Origin: Taudactylus pleione
Taxonomy: Eukaryota; Chordata; Amphibia; Anura; Myobatrachidae
Reading direction: 5' to 3'
Assembly (NCBI GenBank): GCA_031769625.1
Contig: JAUIMM010000113.1
Span: 14,728,501 to 14,792,500, forward strand
Length of the DNA stretch: 64,000 nt
A program made the position numbers and the translations under genes. Shown here piece after piece: positions 11,291 to 23,167 of the stretch. The notes beneath the pieces were generated by a model that searched no databases, had not been told where the DNA came from, and saw only the letters and a program-made list of their open reading frames with translations. The first letter of the stretch is position 1. The number at the start of each line of letters is the position of its first letter.

Positions 11291-12690
11291 TCACGAGGAT
11301 CCCTTTGCCAGGAGGGAAACAGGGGATCACGGATCACAGTAGGAGATCTCCTGTTACTCACTTTACATCAAGTGCTGTGTACATCATCAGCTTGGATATC
11401 GGGGACATCAGCCTATGAATTAGGGGTCTACATTGGTGACTATGCATTTCCCAGAAACCTATATACTACACATCTTCACCCTTCCAAGTTTTAGAGGGTT
11501 ATACCATTTATTATATTTGGTTTAGGATGATATTTATAATTTATCATATTTAGTTATCAGATAGGTATACCCCAGAGATATATATTTTTATATGTGATGA
11601 CACAATATGTTTTTATACTGAACTGCAGTTCATTTATATGTGTAATACATTTATTTGATTAATTATTCCAAAGCCTTGGTATTTGTGTATAGACCACTGC
11701 GCAAACACCTTTTCTCTTTTTATGCACACGTCAGTGAGGCTATTGGCAGAATACCCTCTGGTGTCAGCAGCAATTGTCTGTACTCAACAGTAGTTGAGCG
11801 GTCTTAGCGCACCCACTTCCTTTTTTATTTAGATTTGAGGACTCCATTTCCTTCCATATTGATGAGTCTGTTATATTTATATATATATATATATATAAAT
11901 ATATAATATATATATATATATATCTATATCACGTAAGTACGTCCGCTGTGGGGATGTCTCTCACAATCATTCTCCTTATATATGATTTGTAAGATAATGC
12001 ACTAATTTTCCTTTTTCCTTCCCATTTATATGAGCATTTGGTAAGGTTTTAGGTCTAACACACAACTCACAACATAGAGGGTTTCCCAATTGTTGATATT
12101 CCTTTTGTCGAAGCTGGATAATTGGCTGAGACAGAATCAGTTTAAAATTACGTTGGATCTTAAAAAATTAGATCTGCACGACGCCATTTTGCGAATGGCC
12201 GCTCAGCGCCTTTTTAGAGAAACTCACACTTAAGTACATACGGCGATGCTATTATTAGCATCATGCGATCTCATATTTCACCATACCTCATACACACATT
12301 AAAAATACGCACATTAGTGAATGCATAATACCCCGCGTACGGACGCTGTTTATTAGCTTCATGCGTACGCATCTTCCCTAAGTTAAAAGTGCTCGCTACA
12401 TAATTCTAACTAGCGTCTTTTCCCAAACCCCTAATACTTACACACTGCACACTCACATAAAAGGTTCCATAGCTTCAAAGTGTAATATTCAAGGTTTATT
12501 CATTTATTACTAATGTTGTGAAATAAAGACTATTTGATATCTAAGGTTTAGTACATAATAAGCAAACCGTGTTTGGTGTTGTACTGATCTACTCTGTCTC
12601 AACAGCTTTCCGGTGGCATTGGTGAGAAGATCGCAACATGCGTTCTCAACTTATGGACTGTAGAGAGTTAAAACACTAAAATGTACTATG
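11291..12690. other. Unassigned, mostly AT-rich; (TA)n at 11873-11931
   Basis: Apart from the TA microsatellite no gene, terminus or repeat structure was recognised. Confidence 0.4.
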
Positions 12691-12693
12691 TAA

Positions 12694-13090
12694 TGTTAGC
12701 AGCTTAGATTTGCATGCGGTGGAAAAAAGGAGACAAAAGGCTGTTGGAGGCTGACCTCTGTCCATTTGAATTGACCTGTTAAATGTCCTGTAACAGAAGA
12801 ACCGTGACGGAGAACCAATGGAATCATGCCAAACTTGCCTATTGTTTTGCCTATCCCTGTAAGAGTATATATGTGCGTTCTGCGTTCAGACCCCAATCTG
12901 GAGTCTTCTTGCTGATGCTGTTGACGGAGGTTTCTTGTTGATGCCGGTAACTGGTCCCAAAGCGTGTGCGTATGTAACTGTACCTTGGGTCTGAATGATT
13001 TCTTTGCGCTAAATTGTCTTTAGATCACAGCGTGTAACCTACTGTTTTTATGTTGAATAATAACCTTTGTGCGTTGGAAACACATTTCAA
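12694..13090 (+). repeat. LTR-like segment, possible solo LTR
   Basis: The layout resembles a retroviral or retrotransposon LTR: a TG start (12694), a non-coding U3-like stretch, a TATATAT box near 12867, then about 200 bp to an AATAATAA polyadenylation-like signal near 13057 and a CA near 13080-13090. No coding sequence or second LTR adjoins it and no target duplication was found. It could also be chance promoter-like sequence. Confidence 0.3.
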
Positions 13091-13429
13091 AGTCTGAAGG
13101 CATTTATTTACTGTATGACTGATTGCGCTAATAGCAACAATTTTAGAAGGTATAGGCAGGATTTAGAAGGTATAGACAGGAGCGTATAGAGGTTTAAATC
13201 CAGTATCGTTACTTTCTGTAACTATCCATAGTGAAATTTGATGAACATTTTAGGCGCCATTCAGGAGTTTGTACCCATCTAGTGCTTACCAATCACACTT
13301 CATTTTTGCATTGATGTTGAGATTTACACACTTTATTTTAAAATGTTAGATGCAAGTCTAGCTGGGGTTCAGGAAAGTTCTATCCATCCCATAATCTATT
13401 ATGATGTCAGACAGTAATTTACAGTATTT

Positions 13430-14012
13430 GGGGCCTGTTCATCAACACTAAAATAATGTTTTTAAGGACATTTTCCTTAATTACCGTTTTTGTAGTATTC
13501 ATTAACACACTTAGCACAGGAGATATCACTGATATCTCCTGGCTAAGTTTGTCTGCGTTAATTTCCACACTCCCCATACTTTAGCACTCTCAGGTGGCAT
13601 ACAGCGGGTTATACTTACCTGCTTTCACCGTGAGCAGGTCCTCCTCGGCTCCCTCCGTTGCTCCATGGTCCCTCCTCCGGCTCCGGCTGCGGCTCTGACT
13701 GTGTTTTCCCGGCAGAACAAAGTAAAGTTAAAAAAATAAATAAATCTTCAGACAGGAGGTCGGGATCCGCAGCTGCCAGGTAGGTGGAAGGGTGGGGGGG
13801 ATTGGGGGGGACACAGAATTGCCGCAGCTGTAATAAGTTTTTGCGAATGTAACAGCGCATGCGCAGCACTGATTACAGCTGCGGTAAGTTAGAGCAAAAT
13901 GACAGCTTTTCGGAATAGATACTTATGGAGAGGAGGAATGATGAATTCCTCCGGTATTTAGGTAGAACTCCATTACCTCCATTGATGTTTTTTGCGTAGA
14001 TGAATAGGCCCC
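13430..14012. mobile_element. MITE, GGGGCCTGTTCATC family, complete
   Basis: The inverted termini GGGGCCTGTTCATC and GATGAATAGGCCCC are flanked by TTT on both sides (13427-13429, 14013-14015). The interior has nested palindromic segments, among them TTACAGCTGCGG and complement. It is related to the element at 7641-8232. Confidence 0.75.
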
Positions 14013-14215
14013 TTTGTCTTTAACAGGACTGTACATACTAAATCAACATGGAATCTGTGAGAACACTGCAATGCTTTGTCCCCACTCCATGCATGCTACC
14101 GTAATGGCTACAATCTTTGTTTTTCACATCACAATTTTATTCTGCAGTAGTCACTTGACAGGAAAAAATCATATGTGTGCAATGAATTCTTCTCTCCCAT
14201 TTGGTAAATCTGTTC

Positions 14216-14868
14216 ATTCATAGCTGACTGTTCATAGCTGACTGTTCATAGCTGACTGTTCATAGCTCACTGTTTATAGCTCACTGTTCATAACTTACTG
14301 CTCATAGCTCACTGTTCATAACTTACTGCTCATAGCTCCGTGTTCACTGTTCATAGCTGATTGTTCATAGCTCTCTGTTCATAGCTGACTGCTCATAGCT
14401 CCGTGTTCACTGTTCATAGCTGATTGTTCATAGCTCTCTGTTCATAGCTGACTGCTCTTAGCTCTCTGTTCATAGCTGACTGCTCATAGCTCCGTGTTCA
14501 CTGTTCATAGCTGATTGTTCATAGCTCAATGTTCATAACTTACTGCTCATAGCTCCGTGTTCACTGTTCATAGCTGATTGTTCATAGCTCTCTGTTCATA
14601 GCTCTCTGTTCATAGCTCTCTGTTCATAGCTCACTGTTCATAGCTTACTGTTCATAGCTGACTGCTCTTAGCTCTCTGTTCATAGCTCACGGTTCATAGC
14701 TCACGGTTCATAGCTCTCGGTTCATAGCTCTGTTCATAGCTCTCTGTTCATAGCTCACTGTTTATAGCTTACTGTTCATAGCTCACTGTTTATAGCTTAC
14801 TGTTCATAGCGCCGTGTTCACTGTTCATAGCTGATTGTTCATAGCTCACTGTTCATAGCTCACTGAAT
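14216..14868. repeat. ~15-bp minisatellite, GTTCATAGCTSACT
   Basis: More than forty units of the form CTGTTCATAGCTGA/CACT/CTCT run for 650 bp. Higher-order units containing CTCCGTGTTCACTGTTCATA recur, showing later block duplication. Confidence 0.9.
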
Positions 14869-16071
14869 TCGGAATGAGTAGGAAAGTGTGATTCATTGGT
14901 TGTAAAGCAGAATTTCCTGCTCCTTAAGATTCCACTTGTTTTAACTTTTAGATATGTTTTTTTCATCTTGTTGAATACCATTAAAATGATCTCCCACCAT
15001 GGGATCCCAATTTACTAAGGGCTCTTGAAATGACAGGAGAGAAAATTTGCTATCTACATGTTATCTTATTGGGCTGTTTTGTATAGCCCAGTTTTTTTCC
15101 TTGATTTTATACAAGAATTGCCCCATTACCTCAATCTACATGACTGCTCTGGAAAACAGTCATACCATCTTTGTCTAAAGCACCATATTCCATGTAGTAT
15201 CCTGTGTTAATATGTACACAGGATAAAAAATATAAAACATTTTATGATTATGTAGATACACCATGCCAACCCCATAGTTAGACTTGGTGGACTGTTGGGG
15301 TAAGTGCAGCTTTGGACATCTGGGCAGTGCAATTTTTGTCAGTTCTTGTTTGAAATATTGCCCTCATTCCATCAGGAATGGTGACCTATTCCAAACCATA
15401 CCACAGAATCTGGCATTTCAGTTCCTTCACTTAGGTTTTGTTTGCTTTAGGTGTTAGTAGTGCTGTTTTAGGTGTTTCTCTTGGCCACCCTCCCATAAAG
15501 TGCAGATTTCTTTAATGATATTAAGAAGGTATAGAACCATGCGCTCACTATGGTATTTATCAACGGTAGCTGCAGATGGAGCAGAAAGATCCCACTCGAT
15601 TAGGGCAAAACAAAGGGGTCAATCTGCACTCATGTAAGTATAAGTTCTCTGGTAACACACAAAAAAACTGTGGCAGTAGTGCAAATGTTTTAACAATAAG
15701 AGAAACAATGCTCTTGTTTCAAATTTGAGAGTATTGTAAAGCAATGATGGGAAGGGGAAATAAAGAGTTGTAATCCCCATCAGCTGTGGGGTATGTCTTG
15801 CAGAGGAATGTTTTATAGGGGTCTAATCATCATCCTTTCATTTCTAAAATAAAATTTTTAACGTACTTTTGTAGAAATTAAGTTACAGACCCATTCATCA
15901 TTCATGTAATGCAGGGAAGATTTCTCCTGGTTACAATTCTCCCCCGATAATATCCACAGTCCCCATACTTTAGCATGGCATTCATCAAGTTCTGAACTTG
16001 GTAGTGTTACTGTACGCCATCCTGAGATGGCATATAGCCCCTGAATATGTGACACAAGCTGCTGATATATA
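14869..16071. other. Unassigned sequence
   Basis: About 1.2 kb without a recognised protein motif, element end or tandem repeat. Confidence 0.4.
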
Positions 16072-16079
16072 GATGGATG

Positions 16080-16357
16080 CAGAGCCGTAACTAGACTTTT
16101 TGGTGCCCTGTGCCAGAAAAAGCATTGGTGGCCCCCTTATTCTTCAAAGGGACATAATGCACCCAAAAAAGGGCCATGGTTTCATGGGGAAGGACCAGGG
16201 AAGAGATGGAGGAGGCCAGGGGATGCTGGGGATGAAATAAGAGGAAGCTACAAGTGAGAATGATAATAAACAGAAATTTGACAGGCCCAAACAGCGCCCC
16301 CTGACCTGTGGTGCCCTGTGCGATGGCACCGGCCGCACTACCCTAGCTACGGCCCTG
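16080..16357. mobile_element. hAT-type MITE, CAGAGCCGTAACTAG, complete
   Basis: The termini CAGAGCCGTAACTAG and CTAGCTACGGCCCTG are inverted. They are flanked by a perfect 8-bp duplication GATGGATG (16072-16079 and 16358-16365). The interior holds GGTGCCCTGTG-type blocks near both ends. The 278-bp size and duplication mark a non-autonomous hAT. Confidence 0.85.
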
Positions 16358-16365
16358 GATGGATG

Positions 16366-17440
16366 CATTTATAAGGAAAGTATCATTTTAGATATATTGT
16401 AATACAAATTCCATAATTCATTATATGTTTGTATTGTGAAACACATAATGATTTCTGACACTGCTAACTATTATGCAGGCAAATGAGCTGTCATGGTTTT
16501 TACGCGCATGCTGAGCAACTGACACCCTCACAGATGCACAGCACATAGACGTGCGGCTTTTCAAAGCTGCTTCATTATACCGTGCGGCTTTTCTTTTTGT
16601 TTGTTCCAACGTGCTAGACACTTGTGATAAGAGGATGTACTGCTGGTGCCACGATCCTTCTAGTACTGTAATAACAGTATACAGGTGATCCATATTTCAT
16701 GCCCAGCTTAATACATTTAAAATAAAAGTTGATAGAATATAATGAAATATTTTGTTACATTCACAAACCTATATGTAAGAGCTGAGTATCCTAGTGTTTT
16801 AGTGGTTGGTAAAGTTTCGGTTTCCAAGGAAAATATACAGAGACCATGTTAATTTGGCTGTAAGCGTCAACAAGTTTGTGATGCCAGGACAGTAATGGGC
16901 AACAGCTGGTCCTCCAAATCCTCACCTCAGGGCCCCAGCGCCTTCCTACTTTGTCATTTTGGAGGAGATGTCCTAAGCCTTGGAGAGCAATAATGTACCA
17001 ACCAATCAGCTCCTAACTGTCACTTTACAGGCTATATTGATAAAATGACAGAAGCGTATTGGTTGGTTCTTTATCTCTCTCCATGGCTGAGTACATCTCC
17101 TCCTTTGTTTGTTATATCTTTTTAAGATTGTTTAAAAGACCCGCTGATATGTTATTACTGAGAGGTGTCTCTTTCATTAATTAAATATATTAATTTCACT
17201 TACTTTTGAGACTAAAAGTAATGTGTGGCCCTTTTGAAGCTTAGAGGGCCGCCCTAACCTCTCTAGAGGCTGTAAGCACCAAACTCTTGGTACCCTAACA
17301 CCCACCTACTAAGTGACCACCCCTGCTGTGTTGTCATATACCGGCACATACTGTAAGATTAAAAAATCCTTCACATGAAGACGGTTCTATCGCACCTCTC
17401 TCAGGGCATCTCACAATCTCCAAATGTAATGCTGAAACTA
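16366..17440. other. Unassigned, with a decayed palindromic MITE near 16990-17100
   Basis: The blocks CCAACCAATCAGCTCCTAAC and ATTGGTTGGTTCTTTATC are inverted to each other, like the CCAATCAGCTCCCAACTGTC palindromes at 38577 and 55364. The rest shows nothing recognisable. Confidence 0.45.
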
Positions 17441-17441
17441 T

Positions 17442-17600
17442 GGGCCTGATTCACATGTGGACGCAATGGTGATATTTACGCAGATTGAGTGATTGTTAGC
17501 CATTGCGCCTGCATGTAAGCCGCACATCGCATGCGCAGCGATTGAATTGTGATTACGCTCACATAGAGAATTCATTCACAAGTCCATACAATATGTAGCG
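17442..17600. mobile_element. Partial MITE, GGGCCTGATTCA end
   Basis: One terminus of the GGGCCTGATTCA group is followed by GC-rich inner sequence. No partner terminus was found. Confidence 0.45.
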
Positions 17601-17823
17601 TTCTCATTAGGGACTGTTGTTTGCTTTATATTTTTATTGTTATCTGGCCTTTTATGATGTATGTGGAATGTAACCAAGTGGATCTAGTGGACATTTCCTG
17701 TTTAAACGGACCCTTGGGAGACCAAACTGAGTGTAATACGTGACCTGATCAGGGATGGAAACAAACTAATTTATTTTTTTTGCATTAATGTTTTTAATGC
17801 AGTTTATAATTAATGTTTTAATG

Positions 17824-18025
17824 CAGTGGTTCTCAAACTCTGTCCTCAGGACCCCACACAGTTCACGTTTTCCAGGTCACCCAGCAGGTGCACAGGTGTA
17901 GTCATTACTCATTGACACATTTTAAAAGATCCACAGGTGGAGCTAATTATCACTTGTGATTCTGTGATGACAGCTGGAAAACATGCACTGTTTGGGGTCC
18001 TGAGGACCGAATTTGAGAACCTATG
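17824..18025. mobile_element. hAT-type MITE, CAGTGGTTCTCAAAC family
   Basis: The left terminus CAGTGGTTCTCAAAC and diverged right terminus TTTGAGAACCTATG bracket inner arms with GTTTTCCAGGTCACC / GACAGCTGGAAAAC and an internal GATCCACAGGTGGAG. The same family recurs at 27123, 27611 and, 5'-truncated, at 28935-29071. Confidence 0.7.
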
Positions 18026-18065
18026 CTCTAAGGAAACAAAATTTACTGCTTATTGTATTAAAGGT

Positions 18066-18240
18066 AGAGATGAACGGGTCCGGTTCTCAGAGAACCAGAC
18101 CCACCTGAACTTTGGGGATCCGAGTACAGATCCGTGTTGGCTCGGGTTTTCCTGCCTGACTCGGATCTGAAAACGAGGCAAAACGTCATAATCCCGCTCT
18201 CGGATTCTCGCGGGTTTTGGATTCTAGAAAACTTCCGGCT
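18066..18240. repeat. GGTTCTCAGAGAACC repeat
   Basis: A compact palindrome GGTTCTCAGAGAACC is followed by GGATCCGAGTAC and TCGGATTCTCGCGGGTTTTGG-like sequence with several small inverted matches. It appears to be a dispersed repeat; its class is unknown. Confidence 0.4.
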
Positions 18241-18282
18241 GTGAAGAGGAAGGGAGCTGGGGTCTGTAGCTGACGCTTATGC

Positions 18283-18470
18283 TGGCCATAGGGGCTGGCT
18301 GGCTACTCTTGTCCATATAGGGGCTGGCTGGCATCTGTTGTCCATATAGGGGCTGGCTGTTATCCTGTCCATAAGGGTTGGCTGTTGTATATAAAGGGGC
18401 TGGCTGTTGTTGTCCTGTCCATAGGGGCTGGCTGGCTGTAGTGCTGTGTTGTCCAGGGGGTGCTCTGTCC
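18283..18470. repeat. GGGGCTGGCTG minisatellite
   Basis: About seven irregular units of TCCATATAGGGGCTGGCTG lie immediately upstream of the 115-bp tandem array. Confidence 0.75.
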
Positions 18471-18516
18471 TTCAGGGGTGCTCTTCACCCACCCCCAGTG
18501 TAAAGAAAAAAAAAAT

Positions 18517-19020
18517 ATGTTTTTTCTGTGTGCGTGTTAGCCACACCTGTCATCAGCGTAGGTGCGCAGGGGTGCTGTGTTGCTGTCTGTCAAGGGGCTG
18601 CTGGGCAAAAAATAAATAATTTTTTTTTTTGTGTGCGCGTTAGCCACACCTGTCAACAGCGTAGCTGCGCAGGGGTGCTGTGCTACTGCTGTCTGTCAAG
18701 GGGCTCCTGGACAAAAAATAAATAAACAATTTTTTTTGTGTGCGTGTTAGCCACACCTGTCATCGGCGTAGCTGCACAGGAGTTCTGTGTTCCTGTCTGT
18801 CAAGGGGCTGCTGCCCAAAAAATAAACAAATAAATAAACAACCTGTCATCTACCTGTCATCGGCGTAGCTGAGCAGGGGTGCTGTGCTCCTGTCTGTCAA
18901 GGGGCTGCTGCCCAAAAAATAAATAAATAAACACATTTTTTTGTGTGCTTATTAGCCACACCTGTCATCAGCGTAGGTGCGCAGGGGTGCTGTGCTGCCT
19001 GTGTCGTTTATCAAGAAGCT
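18517..19020. repeat. ~115-bp tandem array, about five units
   Basis: Each unit carries a T run, GTGTGCGTGTTAGCCACACC, TGTCATCAGCGTAG, a GCAGGGGTGCTGTG block and TGTCAAGGGGCTGCTG, then an AAATAAATAAA tail. The two outer units are more diverged. Open frames here are repeat-derived. Confidence 0.8.
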
Positions 19021-19531
19021 GCTGCCTCTTTCGGGTGCTCTCCCAAGTGCCCCCTAAAAAATTATTAATTAATCAATCAATGTGTTTATTTTTCTGTGTG
19101 TGTGTGCGTTAACCATGTCATCACAAACGCCTCTGCTGAGATTTGCATAAACATTTTCAAAGGTGAAAATAGAGAATATGGTTTAAAAAATTGAATAAAG
19201 CAGCTAAATCTGCGTTCTCTGATTATAGTGTCCCTACTCCCTACCCATGGCCCCTCTACCGGAATTTCAGTGAGTCAGAGGGCCAACTCCATGCAACCGG
19301 ATTCCAGAGTGCAGCTGCTTCTCCTATAGCCCAGGTCAGAAGATGTGTAGGGGGTGAAGTGATGATATGGTCTAAAATGGAGCTCACATCCACTAAAGTG
19401 GACAATGAATGCCCAATCTAACTGGAAGCGCAGCTGTAATTTATACACAATACAGGATGGGATGACGATATAGGCTTGGGGGAGGGTATAATCTGGGGTG
19501 ATGTATACATCATCTTCTTCACACAATATTA
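19021..19531. other. Unassigned flank of the DIRS element
   Basis: No recognisable feature. Confidence 0.4.
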
Positions 19532-19617
19532 TTTTCTACATCAGGGTCCATAGGGTATCCACAGGATACCTTGGGGTATAGATGATGACGTCAGGCACCG
19601 GGCACCATAGAGTTAAG
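19532..19617 (+). repeat. DIRS left inverted terminal repeat
   Basis: This segment matches the inverse complement of 25200-25280 with scattered differences; shared blocks include GATGACGTCAGGCA and GGGCACCATAGAGTTAAG. Its outer 45 bases (19532-19576) are an exact inverse complement of 24988-25032. Confidence 0.9.
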
Positions 19618-20613
19618 TTTCAGCCTCCCAGGATGCACTAGGGTCCCCCTCCTATACCCCGCCCCCGAGCCAAGGCATCTCAGTTTCGTTTGGTGCCCGG
19701 CCGGAGTCGGATGCACCTGTTAGAGGGGGGCTAAGAATAGCCCCTGAAGTTTCTTCAATGCAGCTGTGGCTGCACATCTGGAAGTACAGCATGGACAGTC
19801 AGTGCTGACGTCCATGCTGTCTTCCCTACAACCCGCCGGTACCAGAACGCCGGTACCGATCCGGGGATGCTGGTAAGCATCTGGAGTCACAGCTAGCGGT
19901 GACCCCAGATGTTTGGGACCATGGCCGGATCTAATGGGGCAGCAGGTAAGCAGCGGGGTCCCGCGGTGGGACCCTGCTGAAACATGGTCCAGAGTCCCCA
20001 GGCAGGGGGCTCCCTGGGGACTGGCTGCAGCGTGGAGCCAGGTACCTAACCTGCGCTTCCACTACCCCCCTGGGCCAGCGGACCACGGCTGAGCGGTAGC
20101 ACTGTGGCGTCCCAGGGGTTAATTGCATGCCAGGGGAGCGCGCCTTCCCTGTACACAGCCGGCGCGTCTCCCGCTGCACACAGCCCTCTCTGCACTGTGC
20201 TGACTGGTCCTGTGGCAGCGCTCCTCCCCCAGGCCGGCCTCCTCTATGCTCCTCGGTGGCCATCTTTACAAGACGCATGGTGAACGCTGCTGGAAGCTTG
20301 GAAGCGGTGGCATCGCGGTCTGGGTCACCCGGCATACCTCTCCTCCGTTTGGTTCAGGTCTGTGTATGCAGCGCTGTGTCCTACCAGGCCCTGTGTCTGC
20401 GTAGTTGATTATCAGCGCTGTTAGTGCAGGAATTGATTTTCTTTGCATTGTATGTGACTTCTGCTAGCGCTGCTGCCTGTACTTTCATTTTCTACTGTCA
20501 GCCTTTTCACTGTCCCTGATCTTTTTCTGCTAAAGCCCTTGCGGTGCGGTGATTGCAGGGTGGTCTGACACTATACTTCGAGTATCAGTGAGAGGGGTCA
20601 CATACTTACCATC
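19618..20613 (+). other. DIRS 5' untranslated leader
   Basis: GC-rich leader between the left terminal repeat and the Gag start. It is expected to contain the element's promoter, but no specific box is convincing. Open frames on both strands here lack motifs. Confidence 0.55.
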
Positions 20614-22064
20614 ATGTCTGAGAGTGACTTTCCTCTCCAGCTTTTGTGTACTACGTGCAAGGTACCTATAGCGGAGGGGGAAGGTAGCGCGGAGGGGCTA
20701 TGTTGGCAGTGTTATTTATTGGCGCGGCCAATTACTGTCACGGCCCCGGTACAGGAGCCGCCCTGGGCTTGTTTCGCCAAAGCGCTTACAACCCTCATGG
20801 GCCAGTTAGCTCCGCAGCCTGCGTTCTCACAGATGGGTTTGTCCCAGCAGTCGGTGGTGTCGTCACCCATGCAGGGTTTCCCGAGACAATTGATGGTACC
20901 ACACAGTCTCCCTATTTCCCCTCCCCAAGTCTCAGGAGCCTGCGTGGGTTAATTCTCTGACAAGTTCTGTACAGCACTTGTCGGACGTGTTACAAAGGGA
21001 GTCTGTGTTGAGGCCGCATAAGCGGTCGGTGGCGTCTCTGTCCGCTCCTTATGAGGATGACGACGTGACGTCTGATTATGGGGAGATTCTGGATCTTTCG
21101 GACCAGGAACCTCTCCGTACTAAAGAGTCGGACGCTAGGTCCAAGGTTTATATTCCTGGACTTATTCGGGCAGTCCGCACAGCTTTAGTGATTGAGGATG
21201 AAAATCCTCCGGTGTCAAAATCTAAATATGCCTTTTTTAGGGATATTAAGGGTGACGCCACAGTGTTTCCTCTTTCGGGTCAGTTAGTGGACCATTTAGA
21301 GGAGGCGTGGAAACATCCGGGCAAACGGTATCAGCCTCAGAGGCGCTTGGAGGTGGCTTATCCGTTTGCGGATAATTATTTTTCTAAGTGGGAATCCCCT
21401 CCACAGGTGGATTCCCATGTGACACGCCTAGTCCGCAGTGCCACATTGCCCATGCCCTCCATGTCTTCCTTGAAGGATGCTGCGGACCGTAAGGTAGAGA
21501 TTTGCCTAAAGTCTGTTTATTCCCTTGCAGGGGGGGGCAGCTAGGCCGGCTATGGCCAGTTGTTGGGTAGCCAGAGCTATGGAGCGCTGGGCTGATAATT
21601 TGGAGGCGTCTTTCGATTCTGACTGTTCGGCTGAACAGACCGAGTTGATAGGCAATCTCCGGGACTCGGCCACTTAATCAATGAGGCGGCCTTGGATATC
21701 AGTACCCTGGCGTCTTGGATTTCTTCGGCGGCTGTCGCTGCTCGTCGCACCTTATGGTTGCGATCTTGGAAGGCGGACGCTGATTCCAAGAAGGGCTTGG
21801 AAGCTTTGCCTTTCAATGGAGAAGTCCTCTTTGGTCCGTATCTGGACAAAATCGTAGCCACGCTGGCGGCAGCCAAATCGGCATGTCTTCCGTCTGCTGC
21901 GGTTTCTTCCGGTTCAGGTACGTCGGCCTTACAGGGCCCAGGGTAGGCCTAAGACGCAGTCTTTTCCCAGACAGGCTGGCCCCAAAAAATCGGCCAAGCC
22001 CCGGAAACAGGCCTGGAGTACCAGACGTCCGGCCCCTAAGCCCGATGACAAGCCTGCAGCCTGA
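20614..22064 (+). pseudogene. DIRS Gag-like protein, frameshifted
   Basis: The ATG at 20614 opens a frame with two cysteine pairs, CTTC and CWQC, about 20 residues apart, resembling a small zinc-binding knot. The reading continues in other frames: 20942-21535 (acidic segment, then a conserved-looking helical segment around KSKYAFFRDI and HLEEAWKHPGK), 21552-21675, 21676-21932 (ALDISTLASWISSAAVAARR) and 21933-22064, a basic arginine/lysine/proline tail ending at TGA 22062-22064. Four frame changes are needed; one falls in a run of seven G near 21531-21537. Gag of DIRS elements is poorly conserved, so this call rests on position, the cysteine pairs and the basic tail. Confidence 0.75.
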
Positions 22065-22096
22065 CAGTCCGGGCCTCCCTTTGGGGGATCCCAAAA

Positions 22097-23167
22097 GTGG
22101 GAGGCCGCCTGCTGCAGTTCGCCCAGTGTTGGTCGGTTACCACGACAGACACTTGGGTTCTCGAGGTGGTTTCTCACCGGTACGCCCTCTCCTTTCGGCA
22201 CAGGCCCCCATCTCGATTCTTCACCACGGGTCTTCCATCAGACCGGAACAAAGCCGTGGAACTGCGGAAGGTTTTGCACACTATGCTCCAGGCTGGAGTT
22301 ATAGTGCCTGTTCCTTTCTCCCAGAGGGGCCAAGGTTTCTATTCCAATCTGTTTTTGGTGCAGAAACCCAATGCGTCGTATCGTCCGATCCTCAACCTCA
22401 AAGCACTCAACAAGTCTTTGCGGGTGCCGAGGTTTCGGATGGAGACCCTACGGTCCATCATTCTGGCGCTGGAACCTGGGGATTACATGGTATCGTTGGA
22501 CATACAGGACGCTTACCTGCATGTCCCTATTATTTTACACCATCAACAGTTCCTCAAGTTTGTAATCCGCAACGACCACTTTCAGTTCCGGGCGTTACCT
22601 TTTGGGCTGGCGACAGCACCACGTGTATTCACCAAGGTGATGGCGGTCATGGCGGCTTCCCTGCGGCAGCAGGGAGTCCGCATGTTACCGTACTTGGACG
22701 ACCTTCTGTTGGTGGCAGGATCTCCAGAGCTCCTTCTACGCCACTTGGACCTGACCATTGCGGTACTGCAACGGCACGGCTGGTTGATAAACTGGCAGAA
22801 GTCCACCCTGATCCCGTCTCAGAGGATTCTGCACCTCGGAGCCTTATTGGACTCCGGACAGCAAAGGATCTTTGTGATGGGGGAAAAGATCTCTGCCTTG
22901 CAGTTGAGGGTGCGCAGTTGTCTGCAGAATCGCCGTGTGTCTCTGCACTCGGCGATGAGGTTACTGGGCTCCATGGTGTCGGTATTCGACATGGTGGAAT
23001 ATGCCCAGTTTCACTCCAGACTTCTGCAGCAATTGATCCTTTCCAAATGGAATGGACTGCCTCAGAGTCTAAAATCCCAGACGATGGTGCTCACTCCGGA
23101 GGTTCGCCTGTCCCTAGCCTGGTGGTTGCAGACGACCCGTTCTGGGTGGCGAATTGGGTCCTGTTGA
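22097..23167 (+). pseudogene. DIRS reverse transcriptase
   Basis: A 356-codon frame (open from 21947; the first usable codon at 22097 is GTG) encodes an LTR-type reverse transcriptase fold as found in DIRS. Visible motifs, in order: FYSNLFLVQKPN and RPILNLKALN (fingers), SLDIQDAYLHVPI with the first catalytic aspartate, RALPFGLATAPRVFTKVM, and MLPYLDDLLL at 22682-22711 with the YLDD active site. The thumb follows (LINWQKS, LGALLDS). The frame stops at TGA 23165-23167, but protein similarity leaves it near 23137 and continues in the next frame as RNase H, so a single-base indel truncates the polyprotein. Catalytic residues are intact. Confidence 0.93.

Noticed and set aside
14216..14868. CRISPR-like or operator-like array
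   Set aside because: 15-bp units without spacers, with higher-order duplication typical of a minisatellite.
20127..20408. Open frames at the start of the DIRS element as an accessory gene
   Set aside because: Frames overlap on both strands in GC-rich leader sequence and show no motif; Gag begins downstream at 20614.
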